From Diphasiastrum complanatum (lineage: Eukaryota > Streptophyta > Lycopodiopsida > Lycopodiales > Lycopodiaceae), in assembly GCA_029204225.1 (NCBI GenBank), contig MU832646.1, positions 1 through 64,000 on the forward strand: a stretch of DNA of 64,000 nucleotides, given 5' to 3'. The translations under genes and the position numbers were made by a program. Below, piece after piece: positions 55,301 to 64,000 of this stretch. The first letter of the stretch is position 1, and every line of letters begins with the position of its first letter. The notes under the pieces are model-generated. The model was not told where the DNA came from. It searched no databases and saw only the letters and a program-made list of their open reading frames with translations.

Positions 55301-55690
55301 AGTTTATGGCAGCACCTACAGAAACGCATTGGAAGGCAGCTAAATGCATTTTGCATTATGTGAAAGGCACTTCAGAGTATGGCTTGATTTACAGGAAGCA
55401 CGATGGTTTACCTGAGTTGTGTGGCTATGTGGATGCGGATTGGGGAGGTGACTATGATGATCGTAGATCCACCACATGATATATATTCCAGTTTTGTGGT
55501 AGTTGCTTTTCCTGGTCTAGTAAGAAGCAAAGTACAATTGCTCTTTCCACCACAGAAGCAGAGTATAATACAATGTGTAGTGCAGCACAAGAAGCTATAT
55601 GGTTGAGACAAATCTTGGAAGAAATTAGCATGAAGCAAAAAAATTTGGTTTATGATGGTGACATTGTTTTCACTAACTATAGTGAAAGGT
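52327..55690 (+). pseudogene. Copia pol: zinc knuckle, protease, integrase, RT, RNase H
   Basis: In order: zinc knuckle CFHCGKTGHWKSEC (about 52481-52522), protease WYIDSRATRHMTG (active site DSR in place of DSG), pre-integrase ELWHKRLGHLNLGSL with CESCVYGKQ, integrase core FMTFIDDMSRKTW, RSDSGGEY and NGVAERKNRTIVESA, then VFGYKA-type block and DVIFDESKMYEDEDV, RT with KWVYRTKYHADGSIAKHKAR, YKETFAPVC, TLYGLKQAP and an active site reading YVDN, and RNase H with [14 protein letters not shown] and [16 protein letters not shown]. Stops at 53415 (TAG) and further TAG/TGA codons, plus frameshifts near 53965, 54945 and 55480, break it. The last block of RNase H is missing after about 55690. Confidence 0.92.
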
Positions 55691-56499
55691 TGAAATCAAG
55701 CAATGATGAGATCTTGTGGGATGTTAATTATGTGTTTGAGAGGTAGTATTCTCAAAGGTCCCAGTTATGAAGATGTTTATAAATGCAAAGTCCTTGATGT
55801 TTTGTTGGAAGATCAAGATTATCTTGAATTGCTTCATCAACACCAAGAGGCAAGTAGCATTGGAAGCTAGTCAAAAGCATCAAAGGGGAGCCACATGGGC
55901 AAATAATTTTGGATCTGTTTTTATAGGTTCTTGAAGGTTCAAGTAAGGTTCTTGGAGCAGCAAGGAAGTGTCCTTTTACTCTGCCTTACTTGTTTAATCT
56001 CATGTATGAACATTGTCATGTCAACGTGTTGGAATTGTCAAAATTCAATGAAACTAGTTCCATAGTTTTGCATCCTTTGGATCTTGGAGATGGAATAGTT
56101 ATCATTCTTAAAATTCTCTCTTAACTAAATTATACAAGAGCTATAAGACAAATCTAGTACTACTCTCTCTTGCTTAGATTTCACCAGTCCCTATATTGGC
56201 TATCGTTTGCCAAAATAGTGCGACTTTTGTCCAAATTGTCATGTTTGAAGTGATTCATCCAAATAATCGATCTTTAATATTCATCCTTTTGTTATCCACT
56301 TTTGCAGTTTTATTTGTGTTTCTACACAATCTACAGAAATACTCAGGTCATTCAATATGTGGCTCCAACATATCGGACAACATCCGACCTATGACGTCGA
56401 TGAAAGTCGAAGGAGTCAACCATGTCGAAGAACGACAATTACTATTCTGCTTGATATGAAGCTAAAAACTTGGCCTAACTTCTTTGCAAGTAAATTTTC
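55691..56499 (+). other. Unassigned; partly copia-like 3' region
   Basis: About 55926-56090 resembles 16747-16880, next to another copia LTR, so it is a shared repeat. No polypurine tract or LTR of the 50171 element follows. The frame 56196-56459 is unrecognised. Confidence 0.4.
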
Positions 56500-57177
56500 A
56501 AGCAAGCCCTGATTGGATGGATGATAGTGCATTACAGCCAACTGGCAATTGTGATCTACGACCGGATTAGTTGTCCTACTGGATACGCGTTAATTGCTTT
56601 AGTATAAATCGTTGATCATAAAAGACTTCGTTAGCTCAGCTTAGCTCTAGCTCAGTCTCTAGAAAGTTTCTTTTCAGAGCTCTATTAGAGTGTTGCTATT
56701 TGCGCTTACTGCTTATCAGTGGAAGTGCATCTGACATAATTTTTTTTTTTTCAGTTACTCAAAAATAGCTTAGAGTACGCAATTTTGTCCGTTGTTGTTT
56801 GTGCTCTCATCCTATAATTAGTACATGCTACTTACTGAATCAATTTATCTCCCTATTGCATTCAGTATCATGTTGGAATGTATGCTTCTCTGTAGTTATT
56901 TGTAATTGATAGTTCTTTTATTGTTTAGTCTGATCTGTTAAATGCTTCAACATTGCAATATTCAATACTTTATTTTTTGGCTACGAAATCACTTTAGTGC
57001 TAATGATTTCAAAGTTAGTTGCTAAAAGATTGAACGTAACTTCTGCCATTATAGTTTTGTTCGATTATTGATAGGCGTAGTCATGCATTAGGAAAGAAGG
57101 CTTATTTCGCTGCACTCGATAGGTCACTCACAATCTTTGGCTCATAAATCGACTCATCTCACTTTCCCTTTCCAACA
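56500..57177 (+). mobile_element. Copia 5' LTR (left end approximate)
   Basis: It ends TTTCCAACA at 57177, directly before a primer binding site (57178-57189). A segment with GATAGGCGTAGTCATGC.TTAGGAAA (57073-57100) also occurs in both LTR arms of the nested element at 23667-26563, and the ends CTTTCTCCAACA and CTTTCCAACA agree, so these are related LTRs. A TATAAAT box lies at 56603. It contains a GCTCAGCTTAGCTCTAGCTC repeat near 56635. Confidence 0.65.
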
Positions 57178-57189
57178 TGGTATCAGAGC
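57178..57189 (+). promoter_or_regulatory. Copia primer binding site (tRNA-iMet type)
   Basis: TGGTATCAGAGC immediately after the LTR end. Confidence 0.88.
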
Positions 57190-57242
57190 TCTACTATTTG
57201 ATATCCTTCATGTTGTTGCAGGTGTTGAAGTGAAGCTTGAAG

Positions 57243-58215
57243 ATGACACAACCGACTCAAAGTGAAAATTGAAGGATAATAAAGTTTTTACGCTTATTAT
57301 TCTCAATATATCAGACACTCAGATTGGCCACAAATCTGAAGCTCAAACTTCAAAAGAAGTATGGGACATCTTGAGCTCACTATATGATGTGAGGGACGTG
57401 ACTTCTAGGTTACATCTCAGAAGAAAATTCTTCACACTCAAGTTATCTAATGGTGATTCACTCCAAAATCATGTTAACCCATTTAAGAATCTATTGCAAC
57501 AGATGGCAGTTTTCAAATCAATCATCGACGATCAAGATGCAATAATGAGATTGCCTTCAAGCTTGCCGTCTACATATGAGAACTGCGTGATGATCATATC
57601 AACACACTCAGATTTAACTCTCAGTAGAGTTATCACTATGTTGGGAAAGAAGACAATTGAAGAATGTCAGTAAAGGCTCCAAATGACAGAAGAAAAAAAA
57701 CTCTAAGCAATCCGCATCAAAGCAGAAGGTGACACAAAGTCAAGAACAATTATCAAATCCACAATCAAAGAAGAACATGTTCTATAAGTATTGCAAACAC
57801 ACTAATCATGAGATCCAAGATTTCAGGGTATTAGAAGAAAAGAATGCCAATAAACAATCAGATCAACATGTGAATGCAGTCGCAGTATCATCTCTATCTC
57901 CCAAACTTGACATGGATGAAGAAGCGTTTATGGTCAAATACCAAAAGGCACGACTCTAGAATTTAAATCTTATCGATGCCGAATTATCGATTGGACAAAT
58001 AAAGATCCTTGCTCTCAATAAGAGACATGGATACTTATATAGATTGGCACATTGTTATTATGACACTAGTCAAGCCTTGAAAACCTCTGTTCTTGTCAAT
58101 AAAGCATTACTATGGCATCATAGATTAGACCACTTGAATCATACACCTATGTCGAACATGTCTAAACAATCCTTAATGCTTGATCTGGACTATCCAATCA
58201 ACAAAAGTCGACCTC
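57243..58215 (+). pseudogene. Copia gag and pre-integrase fragment
   Basis: A possible start MTQPTQSEN at 57243 stops at once. The open frame 57269-57673 has VWDILSSLYDVRDVTSRLHL and NHVNPFKNLLQQMAVF, the UBN2-type gag core. A degraded zinc knuckle, FYKYCKHTNHEIQDFRVLEE, in which two of the four ligands are lost, follows at about 57780-57840. Then, after a deletion that removes the whole protease, LLWHHRLDHLNHTPMSNMSK at 58100-58165 is the pre-integrase domain. It is cut at about 58215 by an LTR of opposite orientation. Confidence 0.82.
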
Positions 58216-58886
58216 TCTGTTGTCAAATTTTAGAGTAAAGGACTGAATTTGATCTACAAATGACCACAAAGAGTGATTGGTAGCTTGGGATCTTGATCTA
58301 TATCAAGACTAGCTTCCAAATCTAGCTTCTACTTGACAATCTTTGTGTTTCCAAGCAAGAACAATAAAAATTGATGACCATGGCTTCACACGTGTGAAGT
58401 ACAACTACTGTATGGCCTGATAATAGAGAAATAGTTTACTAAACATCTACTTAGCATTCATCCACAAAGAAAGTGCCTAAGAGAGTGTAAACAACAAGAT
58501 TGCTTCACAAACCAATGTTTCTCATCATTAGCACAATAATGGATCCATCATGGATCAAGTACAAAATCATCATAATCTCTCTCTAAGCTACATCCAGCAC
58601 ATGTGGAACAACTCATTTTACTCATCCATATCCAGTTTGGATAAGGTCTATCAAGTTTGCCACATCATCCATTGGTGGTTTGTGTTGACCTTCTAGATTC
58701 CTACAATCTAGGACCTAACTTCTATAATTTGGGAGATGTCATATTAGACTCAAATGAAAGCTAATCAAAATAGATCTGAATATTACAAGTGTTGTTTCAC
58801 ACGTGTGGACATGTCCTCACACGTGTGGATCCACATAGATGTCAAAGATACATCAAAAACCATGTGAAAATTGCTTAATTCTAACA
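58215..58886 (-). mobile_element. Copia 3' LTR (left end approximate)
   Basis: On the minus strand TTGAGGAG (polypurine tract) is followed by TGTTAGAATTAAGC at 58886. It contains the CCACACGTGTGAGGACATGTCCACACGTGTGAA pair about 60 bases in, the strongest version of the ACACGTGT motif seen across the window's copia LTRs. Confidence 0.75.
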
Positions 58887-60970
58887 CTCCTCAATTTTTA
58901 CATGATACAACTATAGTACATCTATCTACAACTCCTAAGGCTGATCTTAACTTGATAAATGAAGCCTTTGGCAAGGCTTTAGTGAGTAGATCAGCAAGAC
59001 AATCTGAAGAAGACACATGATGTAGCTTGATCTCCTTTGCTTGAACCTTTTCCCTCACACATTAGGGCCTTCTTTGAACTCAAAAAGGGCCTCTTCCTTG
59101 CCTAAACGTGTTTGCTAATTAGGATTAATTAACTCACTGATTGTCCTATGTGGCAGTTCACCATGGGTTTATCATGGGTTAAGTCACGCATCAATAGACC
59201 TAGTGTAAAATAGCAAGGACACAAAATTTCAATGTAATCTAAAATTCTAAATCCAAAATGGCCTTCAATTTTCAAAGCCTTCAAACGTCATTTTTATTAA
59301 CTCAAAATGCCAAAAAATGGGGCCCAATATTGCCTTGGGCCCCCATATTGAAAAAAAATTTCAAACAAAAGGGGGAAGGGGGGAGTGGGGAACAACACCC
59401 CCCCCCCCCCCCCCCCCCCCCCCCTCTCTCCCTTGGCCCACTGGCTGCACGGCCCCCATTCACAAACCTCATTCACCCTCCAGGTCGCTGGCCCGTTTGG
59501 AGGCGCAGGGCCCGAAGGTGGACACAAAAAAAAAAAAGCCCCTCTCCAGCTGTCCAAACATTGGGGGAGGGAGGTGCCATCGTACTGTCCCAACGCGCCC
59601 ACCCGAGCCAGCGGCTCGAAGTGGGCAGTGTGCCCACTTCGAGCCGCTGGCTCGGGTGGGCGCGTTGGGACAGTGCGATGGCACCTCCCTCCCCCAATGT
59701 CTGGACAATTGGAGGGGGGATTTTTTTTTTTTTTGTGTACACCTTCGGGTCCTGCCCACTTCGAGCCGCTGGCTCGGGTGGTCGAGCCGGGACAGTGCGA
59801 TGGCACCTCCCTCCCCTAATGTCTAGACAACTGGAGGGGGGCTTTTTTTTTTAATGTGTACACCTCCGGGCCCTGCGCCTCCAAATAGGCCAGCGGCCCG
59901 GAGGGTGAATGAGGTTTGTGAGCAGGGGCCGTCCAGCCAGTTGGCCAAGGGAGAGAAGGGGGGGGGGGGGTGTTGTTGTACCCCTCTCCTCCCTCCCACC
60001 TTTTTTTTCAATATGGGGGCCCAAGGCAATATTGGGCCCCATTTTTTGGCATTCTGAATTAATAAAGGCGGCGTTTGAAGGCTTTGAAAAAATAGTCACA
60101 TTTTCATTTAAATTCAAATTTGAGCCATGTCATATCATCATTAATATGGGTTGAGGAAGTAGACTTAGAGGAGAGTTAGTGGGTGGGTTAGAATTTGAAG
60201 ATCTGATTTACATCATTGGCTGTGCCATGTCATATGGACCATTCCATCTCAGTTGTCACTCTATTATTGTACACATGTCGTCATTAACACTAATTATAAT
60301 TAGTGAAGAGGCCCTTTTTGAGTCCAAAAAGGGCCCTAATGAAATGGTGAGCAATCTCTATGTGCTTGCTCCTTACATGGAATGTTGTATGGGTTGCTAA
60401 TGCTTGGCTTGATTGGTTGTCACAAAATATTATTGGCTGCTCCATGGCCTCCATGACTTGCAACTCCACCAAAAGCCTCTTCAACCATAGGATCTCCTTT
60501 GTTGTGGATGTTAGTGCCTTGTATTCCGATTTGGTTGAAGATAGAGAAATATTATCTTGATTTTTGGAAAGCCAAGACACTATGCCATTGCAAAGGAAGG
60601 TAACAAAAGCACTTGTGGACATCCTATCCACCTTATCACCTGCAAAATCAGCGGTGCCTACAAAATCTAGATTCAAAAACTCTGCTAGAAGACAAAAACT
60701 AAACTTTGAGCTAACAACATTGCTAATCAACCACCAATGTTGTCTTGGTGAAAATGACATGAGCAATTCTTGGCAAGTCAGAAGTGGCTGATGAATAAAC
60801 ATGTTTTGATCCATGGCCAGTAGATCCTTGAGCTTCAAAAAGGCATAGTACATATGTGTAAAAGAGATATATTTTTCTTTTGAAATAGTCTTTTGAAAAT
60901 CCATGCAAGTGCAACTTGGCTCAATAACTATTTGTGATTTTGTACTACATTCTTGTTGCAACATTATCAA
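58887..60970 (-). pseudogene. Copia RNase H, split by a DNA transposon
   Basis: The upper part (60970-60345) has FVGTADFAGDKVDRMSTSAF, SLSSTKSEYKAL and CDNQSSQALATHTTFHVRSK, stopping at HHFIR. The lower part (59061-58900) resumes VREKVQAKEIKLHHVSSSD, CLADLLTKALPKASF. Joined, they form the normal end of RNase H, so the DNA between 59062 and 60339 is an insertion. Most upstream RT is degenerate. Confidence 0.9.
59062..60339 (+). mobile_element. Foldback DNA transposon, 1,278 bp, nested in copia
   Basis: The terminal inverted repeats are 35 bases with three mismatches by eye (TTAGGGCC..CTTTTTGGACTC..AAAAAGGGCCTCTTC on the right, inverted). Inside, two long arms of about 370 and 480 bases are inverted copies meeting at 59621-59637 (GTGGGCA-GTG-TGCCCAC), so the whole element can fold into one long hairpin. 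The right arm carries an extra duplication of about 115 bp (59631-59745 against 59750-59865). Homopolymer runs (C27 at 59398, T and A runs) occur in both arms. No transposase. The open frames here on both strands are products of the symmetry. No clear target duplication was found, so the superfamily is open (hAT-like or PIF-like ends are both possible). Confidence 0.85.
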
Positions 60971-61000
60971 AACTAATTATTGTTATTGTTTCTTTTCCAC

Positions 61001-61330
61001 TGTTATTAGTTGTGTTACTATCCCAGATAGTTGCCTTCAATTTAACTCCATGTGCAATATGCTCATTTGCTGCCAAAGAGACATTTGAATCCCTTTGCAT
61101 TTGTTTATGAGCACTTGAGGAAGGATGATGGGTATCATCAAGTGCTGTTGAAACATAATCAAGTAATGAGCATCTTGAAAACAACCGAAGGCCGACTACA
61201 TGTTTCGGACCTTCACATTTTTCCCACTCTTCAACATTTTTAGGCACTTCTTGCCTTTTTTGCCTTTTTTGCACCTTTGTGAAAAATGCGACACAATGAC
61301 CAAAATCCATTTTAGACCTGCCTTAAAACA
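61001..61330 (-). other. Unassigned, upstream of the copia RNase H
   Basis: The open frame 60945-61310 on the minus strand has no recognised motif. It might be decayed copia RT, but I could not match it. Confidence 0.3.
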
Positions 61331-61524
61331 TCTCAAAGGCACCTTCGGGTTTTTTTTTGGGTTTTTTTGCAATAGTGGCAGCAGACCAACGTCGCCAACT
61401 TATCATCAACCCTAAAAACAGCTGGACCGCTAAAATATCCCAAGGGCAGTTACCTACTTTTTGTACATATACAAAGACTGGCGTAAATAGCATTCGATGC
61501 TTATAAGATATTTTTGAAGACACT

Positions 61525-61526
<2 letters not shown>

Positions 61527-61564
<38 letters not shown>
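61527..61564 (+). repeat. (TA)19 microsatellite
   Basis: A 38-base TA repeat next to the probable Helitron end. Confidence 0.95.
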
Positions 61565-61566
<2 letters not shown>

Positions 61567-61567
<1 letters not shown>

Positions 61568-61600
61568 TAGTAAAGAGTGCCCGTCGTTGACGGGCAATGG
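61567..61600 (-). mobile_element. Probable Helitron 3' terminus
   Basis: On the minus strand TGCCCGTCAACGACGGGCA, an 8-bp perfect stem with a 3-base loop, is followed by CTCTTTA and CTAG, with T as the next base. Hairpin, 7-8 bases, CTRR and insertion before T are the defining features of a Helitron 3' end. The element body would lie at higher coordinates; its 5' end (TC...) was not found. The 61.6-62.2 kb stretch with short repeats would be its interior. Confidence 0.55.
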
Positions 61601-61827
61601 CGGCCGATCTAGGTGGTGGCCGATGATCTAGTGAAATGCGTGGCCTAAAGGACCACAAATGGCCTAAATGTGGTCCCTGTGCGGCCTAAATGCGATCCGT
61701 ATACAGAATGACCGTAATGACCGTAAGTGACTCTATTTCGGTTTGCTTATGGTTCTATTTTGGAACCGGTTATCGTAAGCGACCGTGCGGGACCTTACGG
61801 TCACTTTAAATCCACTACTGCAGACCG

Positions 61828-61830
<3 letters not shown>

Positions 61831-61887
<57 letters not shown>

Positions 61888-61899
61888 GGGGGGGGGGGG
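61831..61899 (+). repeat. (GA)n tract followed by G23 run
   Basis: 46 bases of GA repeat, then an uninterrupted run of 23 G. Confidence 0.95.
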
Positions 61900-61989
61900 C
61901 ACATAGGACCACAAAGGGACCGCAAACAACTGCAAACGACCTGCTATGGGGAGGTCCATTGTGGTCCTCAATGGTCGTATTTTTCGGGG

Positions 61990-62234
<245 letters not shown>

Positions 62235-62239
62235 AATCT

Positions 62240-63000
62240 GAGAAGTTTACAAATTGCCTCACAACATGTAAAAACATTATTCTTCACACTATGAGTAACA
62301 AACTCATTCTTGATCTTACTAGATCCAAGAGCATACATTTGATGACACAACCACTTGCTTTCAAAATAATTTGGAAACATATCTAAGCCATTAAAGACAT
62401 GAAATACAAGAGGCATCATACAAGACTAGTTTTGCCTCACTTGAACTTTGAGATGTAGAAATCTCAATAAAGCAAGATGGCACATCAAATAATGGAAGAC
62501 AAACAAAACTAATAATGTTGGAGCAGATACCACCTAAAAATTTTCTCTCTTTTCCATGAATTTGAGCCACATAGACTCGGCCTTGCCTCTTGAAGATCTC
62601 CTTGGAACCATGTGTTGTAAAAACTCCTCCTCAAGCCTTGGCAAATCTCCATCATGCACTTAAATTTCTTGTAGATATGAGGATTCTACCCTCATCCTCT
62701 TGATTGAGATGAAATCCTCCTTACTCCTTATATGCAAAGGAATATTGACAAAGCATATGGATCTAAAGATCCCCAAAGTATCAACTATTGCAATCTTCAT
62801 ATCAAGCACCATTGACAAGAGATACCTCCAATTGAAATCTTCAAATAAGAAGTCACATGAAAGGGCACCATCTTTGCTTCTACATGATGAATGAGATCAT
62901 ACAAATGAATAAGATAAGAGAATTGATGAGAAGTAGACCTCCTTGGCAATAACTCTCCATGTGCTTTTGCCAAAGCACCATCTTCATGAGCCTTACCATC
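62240..63000 (-). mobile_element. Dispersed repeat family R1, minus-strand copy
   Basis: It matches 43840-44265 and 11690-11965 in reverse. The family sequence ends abruptly at the GA tract, at a point that in the 11.9 kb copy is followed by further sequence. Confidence 0.6.
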
Positions 63001-63022
63001 TTGGAACATAGGTTGAGGTAGA

Positions 63023-63690
63023 TTACTTGCCTTCTCCTCCTTGAGATGATCCAAGTTCCTCTTGGCCACACTTCCACAAAGGATTAGCATCAATCTTGAA
63101 AAGATTACCACATCTAGTCCCTCTTGCTACCACATCACCATCCGTCTTAACCAAGCAAGCATCTTTTCCAAAATCAACTTGGAAACCATCATCTAGCATC
63201 TTGCCAACACTAATGAGATTCATAGTGAGATTAGGCACAAAAATTTCATCTTCAAGAATCATAATGGATTCAACACCAATTGATACACTACCAATTCCTT
63301 CTATCTTGCATTCACCATCAATAGGAATGAAAATAAACTTTCTAGAACCATTGTAAGGTGCAAGATGAGTGAAAGATTTTCTTGAACTAGTCATATGAGA
63401 ACTAGATCCACTATCTATCCACCATGAATTTTCAACCTCAAAACTAGATGAAGAGTACATAGACATCATGAGAGATCCTTCTTCATAACTCTTTTATATC
63501 TCACCTTCACTCTCTTTAGCAAGATTGGCTTGCTTGAGGAACTCTTTCTTCTTGAAACAATTAGAAGCAAAATGCCCCTTCTTACCACAAAAGAAACACT
63601 TCTTGTTGGATTTGCAACTTGTTGATGTTTGTGATGAATCCTCATCACTCTCCTCCTTTGAGTGGGGCTAGTTCCCACATGACATTCCAA
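63023..63690 (-). pseudogene. Copia zinc knuckle and protease
   Basis: A frame near 63615-63560 reads CFFCGKKGHFASNCFKKKEF, a CX2CX4HX4C knuckle. The frame 63023-63469 has NSWWIDSGSSSHMTSSRKSF, an intact DSG protease active site, followed by IFVPNLTMNLISVGKML and GNLFKIDANPL. It ends by frameshift before the pre-integrase HH..C segment, which is not seen. Confidence 0.88.
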
Positions 63691-63699
63691 AAGGATTCT

Positions 63700-64000
63700 T
63701 TCTCAACTCTTGTACCTTTTGTAGGTTGTAAAAAGTCTATTCTAACAGCAAGTGATCAAGAATGTAGAATAGATGGAGTGGGAACTATTCTCCTCTAAAA
63801 GAGTAGATCTTGATAATGTACTCTATGTTCCTACACTCAGTAAGAATTTGTTAATTGATGGATGATGGCTTAGATGCCCATTTTAAACAAGGTGTTTGCT
63901 CCTTAATGATGAATAATACTTGCATTGTAAAGGGATTCAAGCAAGGAAGGCTTTTTAAGCTAGATGCTAATATTTTTCTTGGAAGTGTGAACATGGTGAA
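63700..64000 (+). pseudogene. Copia protease fragment, plus strand
   Basis: Plus-strand frames read RIDGVGTILL, LDNVLYVPTLSKNLL and KGFKQGRLFKLDANIF in order across stops and a frameshift, the second half of a copia protease domain leading to its linker. It lies head to head with the minus-strand copy at 63023-63690, and runs off the window edge. Confidence 0.75.

Noticed and set aside
59258-60154. Many overlapping open frames on both strands of 67-198 codons, rich in Pro, Gly and Arg
   Set aside because: They are produced by the inverted-repeat structure, homopolymer runs and high GC of the foldback element. The same peptide words appear on both strands.
59055-60347. Target site duplication for the foldback element (TTA/TAA, 8 or 9 bp)
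   Set aside because: TTA on the left and TAA on the right are part of the inverted repeat, not a direct duplication. The 8- and 9-base flanks do not match.

Overview
The window is nuclear DNA of a land plant. One apparently intact host gene, a mitochondrial carrier of the SLC25A44-like group at 29403-30392 on the minus strand, sits in a sea of decayed LTR retrotransposons of the Ty1/copia and Ty3/gypsy superfamilies. Non-LTR (LINE-like) fragments, a foldback DNA transposon, a probable Helitron 3' end, a tRNA-type SINE head and long GA/CT microsatellites fill much of the rest. The base composition is AT-rich and there is no bacterial operon structure. The lineage cannot be fixed from the sequence alone. 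A fern or another large-genome plant is a guess.

Layout. 1-3190: no recognised gene except the RNase H end and LTR of a minus-strand copia element. 3191-6105: the 3' half of a minus-strand gypsy element, damaged by two tandem duplications. 6106-11066: unassigned DNA and two LINE-like fragments in opposite orientations, with a copia LTR between them. 11150-17810: fragments of gypsy and copia, including a plus-strand gypsy copy (12915-16746) interrupted by an LTR-like insertion. 17811-21458: a minus-strand copia 5' end (LTR, primer binding site, gag) cut by a gypsy LTR. 21990-26690: a plus-strand copia 5' end whose gag is split by a nested copia that has inverted LTRs. 27290-27705: another copia LTR.

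28000-34364 is the only clearly genic stretch: the carrier CDS, a probable 5' UTR intron and a promoter-like region with repeated G-box modules, followed by tandem repeats and microsatellites. 34365-40238 is a minus-strand gypsy element of the same family as the plus-strand copy at 12915. The two copies carry different deletions. 40239-42984 holds unrecognised ORFs. 42985-49313 contains a copia 3' end, a dispersed repeat and a second gypsy family (gag, protease, RT) with a repeat-rich upstream region. 49604-55690 is a nearly full-length plus-strand copia preceded by an inverted copy of its own LTR and pol end. 56500-64000 is a nest of copia fragments, a 1.28 kb foldback element, microsatellites and a probable Helitron end.

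How it works together. Apart from the carrier, nothing here looks able to function on its own. Every pol gene carries stops, frameshifts or lost catalytic residues. Many stops fit C-to-T decay of methylated cytosines (CAG to TAG, CGA to TGA). Element names and boundaries come from reading protein motifs, polypurine tracts, primer binding sites and LTR termini by eye. No database search was possible.
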